The notes under the pieces are model-generated. The model searched no databases, had not been told where the DNA came from, and worked only from the letters and a program-made list of their open reading frames with translations. A DNA stretch of 55,522 nt from Oscillospiraceae bacterium (GTDB lineage: Bacteria > Bacillota > Clostridia > Oscillospirales > Oscillospiraceae): contig WQSX01000013.1 in assembly GCA_009787625.1 (NCBI GenBank), forward strand, positions 1-55,522, in the 5' to 3' direction. Position 1 is the stretch's first letter; every line of letters begins with the position of its first letter. Shown piece by piece: positions 41,688 to 49,544 of this stretch. Position numbers and translations under genes: made by a program.

Positions 41688-42650
41688 ATGGACTATTACG
41701 TTGGTGTAGATGGCGGCGGTACTAAGACTACGGTTTGTGTTGCTTCTGCCGATTCGTCGTTGCTCTTATCTGAACTGACGAGTAGTGCATCTTGGAGAGA
41801 GTACGGAACAAATCATGTTATAAGTAATATTAAAGCGGTTATTGATGCTTTCCCGTTGGGTAAGAATGCTCGCGTCGCCGGTGTTGTTATGGGCTTGCCC
41901 TGCTTTGGTGAGGGTGAGGCGGGCGATCGTGAACTAAGAGCTACTGTAGCGGAAATTTTTGGAGAAATTCCCGTTTACATCACAAATGATGTTGAGGTCG
42001 GCTGGGCGGGTTCGCTCGGGCTTATGCCGGGCGTCAACGTTGTTGCGGGTACGGGTTCGATTGCTTTTGGCAAAAATGAAGCGGGAGAGACGTGCAGGTG
42101 CGGTGGTTGGAGTGAGTTTTTCGGTGATGAGGGTTCATGTTATTGGGTTGGTAAAAAAGTAATGCAACTTTTTTCAAAGCAGGCAGACGGCAGAGTGCCA
42201 AAAGATGAGCTCTATGATGTTGTGATGAAAGAGTTTGGTTTAACCAGTGATATAGAGATAATTGAGCCTCTGCACAGCAATTATTTGGTCAGCAGAGATA
42301 AGGTTGCAGCTCTTCAATTTTTAGCAAAAGAGGCGGCACTGGCGGGGTCTTCGAGTGCCAAAGAGCTTTATAAGAAAGCGGCTGAGGAGCTTTGCGCTCA
42401 TGTCGCCGCTATTCGCAGTAGCTTAAATTTTGAAAATGAGCCGTTTTTGGTTTCATATTCAGGTGGGCTCTTTAAGACAGGAGAGCTTATTTTGCCGCAT
42501 TTTTTCGCAGGCATTGAAGCTATACACGGAAAGCCTGTAAGCCCGAAATTTGAGCCTATGTTTGGTGCGCTACTCATGGCTTTTGAGCGTGGGCATAAGC
42601 AGGGGTTGCCTATGTTGCAAAAGCGACTTGGTGATGATTTTTGTGCATGA
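41688..42650 (+). CDS. BadF/BadG-type ATPase, N-acetylhexosamine kinase-like
   Basis: 320 residues with the ASKHA fold: phosphate-1 YVGVDGGGTKTTVCVASA, ITNDVEVGWAGSL, adenosine/phosphate-2 VNVVAGTGSIAFG, and GGWSEFFGDEGSCYWVGKK followed by the C-terminal VSYSGGLFKTGELI. The pattern matches eukaryotic-type N-acetylglucosamine kinase and bacterial glucosamine kinase relatives. It would phosphorylate an imported amino sugar, as needed when import is by ABC transport rather than a PTS. GGGGGAACTAG precedes the ATG, 10 bases after the ROK gene. A full hairpin repeat begins 5 bases after the stop. Confidence 0.85.
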   Translation: MDYYVGVDGGGTKTTVCVASADSSLLLSELTSSASWREYGTNHVISNIKAVIDAFPLGKNARVAGVVMGLPCFGEGEAGDRELRATVAEIFGEIPVYITNDVEVGWAGSLGLMPGVNVVAGTGSIAFGKNEAGETCRCGGWSEFFGDEGSCYWVGKKVMQLFSKQADGRVPKDELYDVVMKEFGLTSDIEIIEPLHSNYLVSRDKVAALQFLAKEAALAGSSSAKELYKKAAEELCAHVAAIRSSLNFENEPFLVSYSGGLFKTGELILPHFFAGIEAIHGKPVSPKFEPMFGALLMAFERGHKQGLPMLQKRLGDDFCA

Positions 42651-42655
42651 ACCCC

Positions 42656-42749
42656 GCCTGGAGTGGGCAATTTGTTCCGCTTTTTTCGAGCCATCGGGAT
42701 CTACACCGCTGTTCTCGAAAAAAGACTCCACAAACAGCCCATTCCAGGC
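42656..42749 (+). repeat. Intergenic hairpin element, copy 5 (full length)
   Basis: GCCTGGAGTGGGC (42656-42668) pairs with GCCCATTCCAGGC (42737-42749). The middle parts AATTTGTTCCG and GACTCCACAAAC pair less well; the inner stem TTTTTTCGAG pairs with CTCGAAAAAA. The core CCATCGGGATCTACACCGCT is identical to copy 4. It starts 5 bases after the kinase stop. Confidence 0.75.
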
Positions 42750-42801
42750 TAACCTTGGAGTAGTTAACGTTTTTTCTGCATAATTTATGTTCGATGTTGA
42801 C

Positions 42802-42831
42802 TTGCTCAGGATGCTTAATATCTGCTAGAAT
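42802..42831 (+). promoter_or_regulatory. Promoter for the SIS-domain gene
   Basis: TTGCTC (42802-42807), 18-base spacer, TAGAAT (42826-42831). A TTGACT at 42797 overlaps the region. The start codon is 38 bases further on. Confidence 0.45.
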
Positions 42832-42869
42832 GAGTGCAGACAAATATATAACACTTTAGGAGGAATATC

Positions 42870-43898
42870 ATGGCTTTAACTTACAAGGAAATGCAGGACA
42901 CTTTTTCGGCACTTGGGAAAACTGTGGATTATTTGGAGAGTAAGTGGGGGGAGATTGAGGAGTTTTTTAAGGGTAGCACTCGCTTGATTTATGTTGGTTG
43001 CGGTTCCAGTTATTCTAATGCAAAGTCATTTGCAATGATAACCAATATGTACACTAATATTCCTGCTACGGCGCTTGCCGCAGGGGATATACTTTTACAT
43101 GCCGAGCGTTATAAAAAAATGATAGACGGTAGTTCACTTGTGTTTATTTCACGTTCGGGTAAAACGAGCGAACTTATTATGGCGGTTGATACCATGAAGA
43201 AGCTTGGTTGCAAGTTTAATGTTGCTTCTTTGGTTTGTGCTGATGGCACGCCGCTGGGTGAGAGAAGTGACTTAGAGCTTTCTACTCCGTGGGCGTTTGA
43301 TGAGAGTGTGTGCCAGACTCGCTGTGTTACCAATGCATATTTTATGGCGGCATACTTAGCTGCAAAGCTGACGGGTAATAAAAAAGTTCTCGAAGAGTTA
43401 GCCATTGTCATAAAAGAGGGCTCTGCCTACATGGACAAAGCTGAGGAACTTTCAAAAGAACTTGCAAAAGAGCCATGGACACATGCTGTTGTTTTGGCTG
43501 ATGCGGAGCTTGAGGGCATCGCAGAAGAGGGCGCACTTGTGTTCAAAGAGGTCTGTCAACTACCGTCGAGTTTTCACCATGTTCTTGATGTTCGACATGG
43601 GCCGATGGTGCTTATTAACAAAGAAACGCTAGTAATAGTGGCTTCTGCAACAGGCTGTGAGCTTGAAAACAACCTCATAAAAGACCTGAAAACAAAAGGT
43701 GCAAATGTTGTTGTTTATTCGGATAAACCCAGCGACCCAGATGGCGTAAAGGTATCATCATTCGGCAAAGAACTATCGCACATAACCCGCGGCATTCCGC
43801 TGATTATTCTGTGCCAAATGATTGCATATTATAAATCTAAAGAGACCGGCGCCGACCCCGACAAGCCTGATGGGCTTGATCCTTGGATTTCTTTGTAG
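42870..43898 (+). CDS. SIS-domain sugar isomerase, AgaS/GlmS-isomerase-like
   Basis: 342 residues with two SIS domains: LIYVGCGSSYSNAKSFAMIT, SSLVFISRSGKTSELIMAVD, then ALVFKEVCQLPSSFHHVLDV RHGPMVLINKETLVIV and NLIKDLKTKGANVVVYSD. The tandem SIS layout and RHGP motif match the isomerase half of GlmS and AgaS (galactosamine-6-phosphate deaminase/isomerase). With the GatZ-like gene downstream, AgaS (GalN-6-P to tagatose-6-P) is the best guess. GGAGGAATATC precedes the ATG. No glutaminase domain is present, so it is not glucosamine synthase. Confidence 0.85.
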   Translation: MALTYKEMQDTFSALGKTVDYLESKWGEIEEFFKGSTRLIYVGCGSSYSNAKSFAMITNMYTNIPATALAAGDILLHAERYKKMIDGSSLVFISRSGKTSELIMAVDTMKKLGCKFNVASLVCADGTPLGERSDLELSTPWAFDESVCQTRCVTNAYFMAAYLAAKLTGNKKVLEELAIVIKEGSAYMDKAEELSKELAKEPWTHAVVLADAELEGIAEEGALVFKEVCQLPSSFHHVLDVRHGPMVLINKETLVIVASATGCELENNLIKDLKTKGANVVVYSDKPSDPDGVKVSSFGKELSHITRGIPLIILCQMIAYYKSKETGADPDKPDGLDPWISL

Positions 43899-43914
43899 GT
43901 TCTAAAATTAGACC

Positions 43915-43944
43915 GTGACTTTGCCGATTAATCTATGCTATAAT
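43915..43944 (+). promoter_or_regulatory. Promoter for the AlbA_2 gene
   Basis: GTGACT (43915-43920), 18-base spacer, TATAAT (43939-43944), 34 bases before ATG 43978. Confidence 0.45.
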
Positions 43945-43977
43945 CAGCTTATTTACAAAAGCAGAGGAAAATGCCAT

Positions 43978-45375
43978 ATGATTAAGGATTTTGATGTCAT
44001 TCTCAGCAAGGGTGAGGGCTACTCGGTAGAGTTCAAAGAAACTGCAGATAAATCAATTCCGAATGAAGTCTGCGCATTTGCGAATGCGTCTGGTGGTCGC
44101 ATTTTTATCGGTGTGACCGATAAAGGTGATGTTGTCGGCACTGATGTGAGCAACGAAGCTCGCTCAAGATTACAGGACTCTATAAATAAAATAGAACCTC
44201 AATTAAATGTAGATTTAGCTATACACGGCAAAGTCATAGAAATTACTGTTCCGGAAGGGTCAAGCAAACCTTATTCATGTCCTAATGGATTTTATTTGCG
44301 CTCCGGGCCTAATTCTCAAAAATTAAACCGGAGCAACCTCATTGAATTTTTCAAACGAGAGGAACACATCCACTATGATCAGATTGTTCGGAAAGACTTA
44401 CCGTTGAGTGAAAAATTTAATGATAAGGCTTATAGTGCTTACATTAGAACTGCTAACATAAGCGAAGTTTTAGATAGAGATAATCTATTGATAAACATGG
44501 GATGTGCCGATTATTACGGCGATACACTGTGCTTCACTAATGCGGGTGCTTTATTTTTTCGCATCAATGACGAGGACGTGAAGTTTCGTCACGCAGGTAT
44601 TGTTTGTGGATTGTACAAAGGTATTGACAAAGCATATGTCATTGACGCAAAAGAGTTTAATGGCGATATAATCAGTAATATTGAAGAAGCGATAACATAT
44701 TTGAAACGGCATCTTAATCTCAGTTACAAAATTGAAACCACCAGACGAGAAAATATATTGGAGCTGCCTGAAAAGGCTCTACGTGAAGCAGTTATAAATG
44801 CCGCATGTCATCGTCTATATTATGAAAAAGGAGCGAGAATATCGGTCGAAATTTATGATGATAGAGTTGAAGTCACTAGCCCCGGAGGAGTGTGCAAAGG
44901 CATTACGGCAAAAAATTTTGGTAAAATAAGCATTGCAAGAAATTCTGTCGTTGCCAGTATGCTATGTCGTATTGGCTATATTGAACAAATGGGTACCGGC
45001 ATTGAGCGGATGAGGGGTGCCGCAAAAGAAGCCGATGTTGCCGCACCTGAGTTTGAGCTTGATGATTTTTTCAAAGTGACATTCAAACGAAGCAGACACA
45101 GCAATGTGCTATCGACTGTGACAAGCGATAGACAAGCGATAGGAAGCGATAGAAGAGCGATAGAAAATGTAGATAGAACATCTCTGATTATGAAGTATCT
45201 TGCTGAATATTCAAGTGGTACAAGTGCTGATTTTGCAGAGCTTCTCAACTTAAGTCCACAACGAGTGAGAGTCATTTTACTAGATCTTGCTCAACGAGGG
45301 CTTATTGAGAAACACAGTGATAAGCGTTATGCATATTATACAGCGAAGATAGAAGCGTTTAAAAAACTTACTTAG
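43978..45375 (+). CDS. AlbA_2 (Schlafen-type) DNA-binding and ATPase-like regulator
   Basis: 465 residues from ATG 43978 (AGAGGAAAATGCC upstream; a longer frame from 43915 has no support). N-terminal AlbA_2 domain: EGYSVEFKETADKSIPNEVC AFANASGGRIFIGVTDKGDV. Central HATPase_c_4-like domain: PEKALREAVINAACHRLYYE, ISVEIYDDRVEVTSPGG, IEQMGTGIERMRGAAK. C-terminal winged helix (FAELLNLSPQRVRVILLDLA). Between them is a repetitive linker (SDRQAIGSDRRAIENVDR). Such proteins are often called RecG-like in databases and act as regulators or in defence. It sits inside the sugar locus and may be an independent gene with its own promoter. Confidence 0.85.
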   Translation: MIKDFDVILSKGEGYSVEFKETADKSIPNEVCAFANASGGRIFIGVTDKGDVVGTDVSNEARSRLQDSINKIEPQLNVDLAIHGKVIEITVPEGSSKPYSCPNGFYLRSGPNSQKLNRSNLIEFFKREEHIHYDQIVRKDLPLSEKFNDKAYSAYIRTANISEVLDRDNLLINMGCADYYGDTLCFTNAGALFFRINDEDVKFRHAGIVCGLYKGIDKAYVIDAKEFNGDIISNIEEAITYLKRHLNLSYKIETTRRENILELPEKALREAVINAACHRLYYEKGARISVEIYDDRVEVTSPGGVCKGITAKNFGKISIARNSVVASMLCRIGYIEQMGTGIERMRGAAKEADVAAPEFELDDFFKVTFKRSRHSNVLSTVTSDRQAIGSDRRAIENVDRTSLIMKYLAEYSSGTSADFAELLNLSPQRVRVILLDLAQRGLIEKHSDKRYAYYTAKIEAFKKLT

Positions 45376-45421
45376 TCCATTAACTTATAGCAAAAGAATC
45401 TTTTACGAGGAGACTTACAAA

Positions 45422-46711
45422 ATGCACCCTATTCAATCAATAATTGAAAATTATAAATCAGGACAGCATATTGGTATATTTTCTAATTGCAGTGCCAATG
45501 AGTATGTTCTTCGGGCGGTGATGCGTCGGTGCAAGCGTGAGGGTGTGTCTGCTCTTATTGAGGCTACGGCGAATCAGGTCAATCAAGAGGGCGGTTATAC
45601 AGGGCAGACGCCGGAGGAATTTTATAACTGGTGTCACGAGCTTGCGAAAAACGAAGGTTTTGATCCGAAAAACCTCATTTTAGGCGGTGACCACTTAGGA
45701 CCGCTCACATGGTCGAAACTTCCCGAAGATGAGGCTATGGCAAATGCGGAAACTCTTATAAACGATTATGTGCTTGCGGGCTTTACGAAAATTCACATTG
45801 ACACGAGTATGCGGCTTGGTTCTGATGATAAGACAAAACCGTTGTCGAATGAAGTCATAGCGAAACGCGGCGCAAAGCTCTGTGCTGTAGCGGAAAAAGC
45901 ATTTACTGAGAGAAAAAATCAGCATAAAGATGCCGTCGCACCTATATACATAGTGGGCAGTGAGGTTCCGATACCCGGCGGAGCGCAAGAACATGAGGAG
46001 CTCAGTGTTACGGGGAAAGATGAGTGTATAGCTACTATAGCCGAGTTTTTAAGTGCATTTAAAGATGCAGGGCTGAGCGAAGTTTGGGAGCGGGTTGTGG
46101 CGGTTGTTGTGCAGCCGGGCGTTGAGTTTGGCGAAGATGATGTTGATGTCTATGACAGTGAAAAGGCTAAAGAGCTGTGCAGTGTACTGAGCAGTGATAA
46201 ATTAGTGTTTGAAGGGCACTCCACAGATTACCAGCCACGCCCGTCACTAAGGGAACTTGTGCGAGATGGGATTATCATTTTAAAAGTAGGCCCTGCACTT
46301 ACATTTGCTCTGCGGGAAGCTCTTTTTGCTCTCGAAAGCATCGAAAAAGTTTTGCTTGCCGGCAAGGGCAAAGAGTTGAGCAAGTTCTCGGAAGTGCTTG
46401 AAACAGTCATGCTCGAAAAACCAAATAACTGGAACTCACACTATCACGGCGATGAGCATAAGTTAAAGATTAACAGAGCATTCGGATTTTCCGACCGCGC
46501 AAGATACTATTTGCCGGAGCAAGCAGTAGCAGACTCAATTGAAACTCTTGTGTCGAATCTGAGCAGTCCAATACCCCTGCCGATACTGAGCCAGTTTTTA
46601 CCGCTACAGTATGCAAGGGTACGCGATGGAGAATTAAAAAATGCAGTAGATGATATAATCTTAGACAAAATAGGCGACTGCATTGATGACTATATCTATG
46701 CTGTAAAATAG
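45422..46711 (+). CDS. gatZ: Tagatose-bisphosphate aldolase non-catalytic subunit, GatZ/KbaZ family
   Basis: 429 residues, normal length. Seen: IGIFSNCSANEYVLRAVMRR, ALIEATANQVNQEGGYTGQT, LILGGDHLGPLTWSKLPEDE AM, GFTKIHIDTSMRLGSDDKTK, PIYIVGSEVPIPGGAQEHEE and KLVFEGHSTDYQPRPSLREL VRDGIIILKVGPALTF. In enteric bacteria GatZ/KbaZ stabilises the catalytic aldolase GatY/KbaY; some homologues were proposed as tagatose-6-phosphate kinases. No GatY-like gene is in the window, so the partner is elsewhere or the protein acts alone. GAGGAGACTTACAA precedes the ATG. A strong terminator follows. Confidence 0.9.
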   Translation: MHPIQSIIENYKSGQHIGIFSNCSANEYVLRAVMRRCKREGVSALIEATANQVNQEGGYTGQTPEEFYNWCHELAKNEGFDPKNLILGGDHLGPLTWSKLPEDEAMANAETLINDYVLAGFTKIHIDTSMRLGSDDKTKPLSNEVIAKRGAKLCAVAEKAFTERKNQHKDAVAPIYIVGSEVPIPGGAQEHEELSVTGKDECIATIAEFLSAFKDAGLSEVWERVVAVVVQPGVEFGEDDVDVYDSEKAKELCSVLSSDKLVFEGHSTDYQPRPSLRELVRDGIIILKVGPALTFALREALFALESIEKVLLAGKGKELSKFSEVLETVMLEKPNNWNSHYHGDEHKLKINRAFGFSDRARYYLPEQAVADSIETLVSNLSSPIPLPILSQFLPLQYARVRDGELKNAVDDIILDKIGDCIDDYIYAVK

Positions 46712-46737
46712 CGGCATAAAAAGGTATAACAAAAACT

Positions 46738-46777
46738 AAAACTGTGGCAGGGGAGATGTTCCTCCTGCCACAGTTTT
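46738..46777. terminator. Bidirectional terminator
   Basis: AAAACTGTGGCAGG (46738-46751) and CCTGCCACAGTTTT (46764-46777) are perfect 14-base arms, with a GGGA/TCCT extension and A/T tracts on both sides. It lies between convergent gatZ and the small coiled-coil gene. Confidence 0.85.
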
Positions 46778-46804
46778 ATGTACAGCGATTTTTATAATTT
46801 TATA

Positions 46805-47185
46805 CTAGTCGTTATTCTCGCTATTTCTTTCATCTGAGCTACTGCTCTCCCTTGGAGGCTCAGCTCTGGCGGTTCCGCTTTTTTTCAGCTCGTCGATTTG
46901 GGCTTCTTTGGCGGCTATGCATTCATAGGCTTCAGTTATTTCCTTGACTGCTTTTTCAAATTCAGGGGCAGGGTTTTCCTTGAACATCTTATAGTAGACG
47001 GTTCCTATTTCAACGCTGAGGCGCCTGATGGTTGCTTTGTCATTGACAATGCTTGCGCGGAGCTTGGTTTTCTTTGCGAGGATTCTCGCCTTTTGTTCGG
47101 TGGCTTTGTAGGCGTCAACAGAGGCATCTGCCAGGGATTCGAGCGTCACTTTCGCTCTCGTTTTGAAATCATCATAATTTGACAT
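46805..47185 (-). CDS. Small coiled-coil protein of unknown function
   Basis: 126 residues: MSNYDDFKTRAKVTLESLAD, then a long helical region KATEQKARILAKKTKLRASI and VKEITEAYECIAAKEAQIDE LKK, ending in a Ser/Glu/Asn-rich disordered tail (RESSSSDERNSEND-like). Short proteins of this type, often next to zinc-ribbon or lipoprotein genes in Clostridia, are uncharacterised. The start lies 3 bases from the lgt stop codon, so the two are in one operon. GGAGG lies inside the lgt end as ribosome site. Confidence 0.7.
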   Translation of the reverse strand: MSNYDDFKTRAKVTLESLADASVDAYKATEQKARILAKKTKLRASIVNDKATIRRLSVEIGTVYYKMFKENPAPEFEKAVKEITEAYECIAAKEAQIDELKKSGTARAEPPRESSSSDERNSENND

Positions 47186-47188
47186 GTT

Positions 47189-48196
47189 TTATTTTTCCTC
47201 CTGATTATCTTCATTTTCTGTTTCTGTATCTTTCTCTCCTGCACCATCAAGAGCGGCGGGGTCATCTGTGGAGTCGTCACTGCCGTCGATTTCGCCGAGA
47301 GATTCATCGTCATCAAGCTTTTTGTCGTTTTTATTAGATTTTTTGCTATTTTTAGATTTTTTAGCAGTTTCAGAAACTGCACCTTTTTTGGATATGCGGT
47401 TACCTATGAGTATGCCCAAAGCGATAAGGAATGACATTGCTGCAAGCACTTGTGAGGCGCGAAGGCCAAGCTCCGGATTGCCGACAAACAAGCTGTCTGC
47501 TCTGAGTCCCTCTATCCAAAAACGTCCGAAGCCATACCATGCAACATAGAAAAGGAAATATTGTCCGGGGTACTTGGTTTTTGACTTCTTAGAGAATATA
47601 TGCATGATAATGAGACCAACTATATTCCAAAGTGATTCGTAGAGGAATGTGGGGTGTACATAGAATGTGCCTGCGGGCGTGGTGAGACCCATTCTCCATG
47701 GTAAATCAGTTATAGTGCCAAACGCTTCGCGGTTTATAAAGTTGCCCCAACGTCCAACTGCTTGACCAATAAAGAGACCAAACCCTGCCGCGTCGAGAAG
47801 ATTGCCGAGCGGGATTTTTTTAATGCGGCTGTAGATGATGAAAACCAAACCGGAGGCAATTATGCCGCCGTATATGGCAAGCCCGCCATCGCGAAATCTC
47901 AAAATATTGCCCCATTGACCCGGACCGAAGTAACTGCTGAAGTTAAACAGCATAAAATAGAGACGGGCACCGATAAGACCCATCGGAATTGCTATGATTA
48001 TTATGTCGTATATGTTGTCGCGAGTGAGTCCGAATAATGCACTTCGGCGTAGCAGATAGAAACCTGCCAAGGCATAACCGAGAGTGATGAAAATAGCGTA
48101 GTAGTAGATATCAAAGCCGAATAATGTAAAGTAGCGGGGGAGGTCTAAGGAGAAACCATCTCCAAATAGCGGAAAAGTAATAACTGCGTTGCTCAA
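47189..48196 (-). CDS. lgt: Prolipoprotein diacylglyceryl transferase
   Basis: An integral membrane enzyme that moves diacylglycerol from phosphatidylglycerol to the lipobox cysteine of prolipoproteins. 335 residues. Seen: FDIYYYAIFITLGYALAGFY, IIAIPMGLIGARLYFMLFNF, the signature FIGQAVGRWGNFINREAFG, HPTFLYESLWNIVGL and YGFGRFWIEGLRADSL. The last ~65 residues after SKKGAVSETAKKSKNSKKS are Lys-rich then acidic (DDDESLGEIDGSDDS...), an unusual disordered tail beyond the ~265-residue catalytic part. The lipoprotein at 32.3 kb would be one of its substrates. Confidence 0.95.
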   Translation of the reverse strand: MSNAVITFPLFGDGFSLDLPRYFTLFGFDIYYYAIFITLGYALAGFYLLRRSALFGLTRDNIYDIIIIAIPMGLIGARLYFMLFNFSSYFGPGQWGNILRFRDGGLAIYGGIIASGLVFIIYSRIKKIPLGNLLDAAGFGLFIGQAVGRWGNFINREAFGTITDLPWRMGLTTPAGTFYVHPTFLYESLWNIVGLIIMHIFSKKSKTKYPGQYFLFYVAWYGFGRFWIEGLRADSLFVGNPELGLRASQVLAAMSFLIALGILIGNRISKKGAVSETAKKSKNSKKSNKNDKKLDDDESLGEIDGSDDSTDDPAALDGAGEKDTETENEDNQEEK

Positions 48197-48275
48197 GATA
48201 CCACCTCATTTTGATTAATTGAAAGTTGAAAATTGATTGGTATTCAATATGATAGTCGTGTATATTTCCCATTGA

Positions 48276-49544
48276 CTATAGGGGATTTATGATTGATATT
48301 GCCATGCGCTCTGATAGGATATTTTCGTTTATGAAATTCATTATGTCCTCGGAGCTTACCGCAGATAAAAGCTTTAAGACTTCAAATGGGTCAAATCCCC
48401 TAAAATGAGCCTCAACTGCGCTTGCCGCAATTGCTGAGAAGGAGTTGTATGCGCGGATGGTACCCCCTATGCTTGCTTTTTTTATCCGCTCAAGTAACTG
48501 AGCATTGGGGCCTTCATTTGAAATTCGAGAAATTTCCTTTTGAACTTCATCGAAAACAAACAGAGGGTCGCGAGCTTCTCCACCAAAGACAATATACGCT
48601 GTTTCCGCCGCAGAGTCAACAGAAAATCCAAAATCAGAGCCTACCCGCCCATCTGCGTAGAGCTTTAAATACAGCGGAGAAGAGTGCCCAATGAGTAAAT
48701 CGAGTGCCATGGAGCTCACTGTTTCAAGCCTTAACATATCATGGCCGCTGCCCATGGATTTTATTTTAAGCCCTGCATTAAATATGGGTAAATTAATATC
48801 CATAGATTTTTCAAATTTTGCCGCGAGCGGAAGCAGAGATTCATCTTCACCATAGTCGCGCTTTGGTAGTTCGCCCGGCTCAGTAGGTAATGTTTTTTGT
48901 GCGATATCAAGCACTTCGGCGGGATCAACATCACCCACGACGCAAAGGGCCATATTTGATGGGTTATAAAAAATGCGATGACAGTCGTAAAGCGTTTCTG
49001 CTGTAATTTTTTCAATGCTCTCTACAGTGCCTGCAACACTGTCTCGCAGAGGTTTGTGCTTATATAGCGATTTTAGCAAGCCATAATAAAGGTTATAATC
49101 AGGATCGTCCTCACCCATACGTATTTCTTGAGTTATGATGCCTTTTTCCTTTTCGACACTTTCGTCGGTGAAATAAGGGGTAGATACAAAATCTAGTAAA
49201 ATTTTAAGGTTTTCTCGGAATTTATCTCCGCATTCAAAATAATATGCGGTCATGTCATTTGAGGTGTATGCATTTGGCGATGCGCCATTTATCGACAAAA
49301 GGTCAAGTGCATTTCCATCTTTTGTGTCAAACAGTTTATGCTCCAAAAAATGTGCAACCCCTGCCGGAGTGTCTATCCATTTATTTGAAATCTTGAAACG
49401 CCTGTCAACACCACCATAATTGGTGGCGAAAAAAGCATACTTCTTATGAAACCCCGGCTTGGGTGCAACAAAAACCGTGAGTCCGTTAGGTAATGTCTCT
49501 GTATATAGCTTCTCTCCAAGCGAGGCATATTCTTTAAGAATCAT
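48276..49544 (-). CDS. M16 family zinc metallopeptidase (YmfH/AlbF-like, active subunit)
   Basis: 422 residues from ATG 49544 (GGAGG six bases upstream on the minus strand; the longer frame to 49577 runs into the preceding gene). The inverted zinc motif is AHFLEH (His65, Glu68, His69), and the downstream zinc Glu lies in EKGIITQEIRMGED. YNPSNMALCVVGDVDP is the second half of the N-domain, and the C-terminal M16 domain follows. It overlaps the upstream M16 gene by 11 bases, so the two proteins probably form a heterodimer in which this one cleaves. Possible roles are peptide processing or turnover; the substrate is unknown. Confidence 0.88.
   Translation of the reverse strand: MILKEYASLGEKLYTETLPNGLTVFVAPKPGFHKKYAFFATNYGGVDRRFKISNKWIDTPAGVAHFLEHKLFDTKDGNALDLLSINGASPNAYTSNDMTAYYFECGDKFRENLKILLDFVSTPYFTDESVEKEKGIITQEIRMGEDDPDYNLYYGLLKSLYKHKPLRDSVAGTVESIEKITAETLYDCHRIFYNPSNMALCVVGDVDPAEVLDIAQKTLPTEPGELPKRDYGEDESLLPLAAKFEKSMDINLPIFNAGLKIKSMGSGHDMLRLETVSSMALDLLIGHSSPLYLKLYADGRVGSDFGFSVDSAAETAYIVFGGEARDPLFVFDEVQKEISRISNEGPNAQLLERIKKASIGGTIRAYNSFSAIAASAVEAHFRGFDPFEVLKLLSAVSSEDIMNFINENILSERMAISIINPL

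Noticed and set aside
4683-42749. Hairpin repeats as integron attC sites
   Set aside because: Only five copies in 55 kb, genes in both directions with own promoters, no integrase, and a conserved loop rather than the conserved R box expected of attC sites.
42870-43898. SIS gene as glucosamine-6-phosphate synthase
   Set aside because: The protein has only the two SIS domains; the N-terminal glutaminase domain with catalytic Cys1 is absent.
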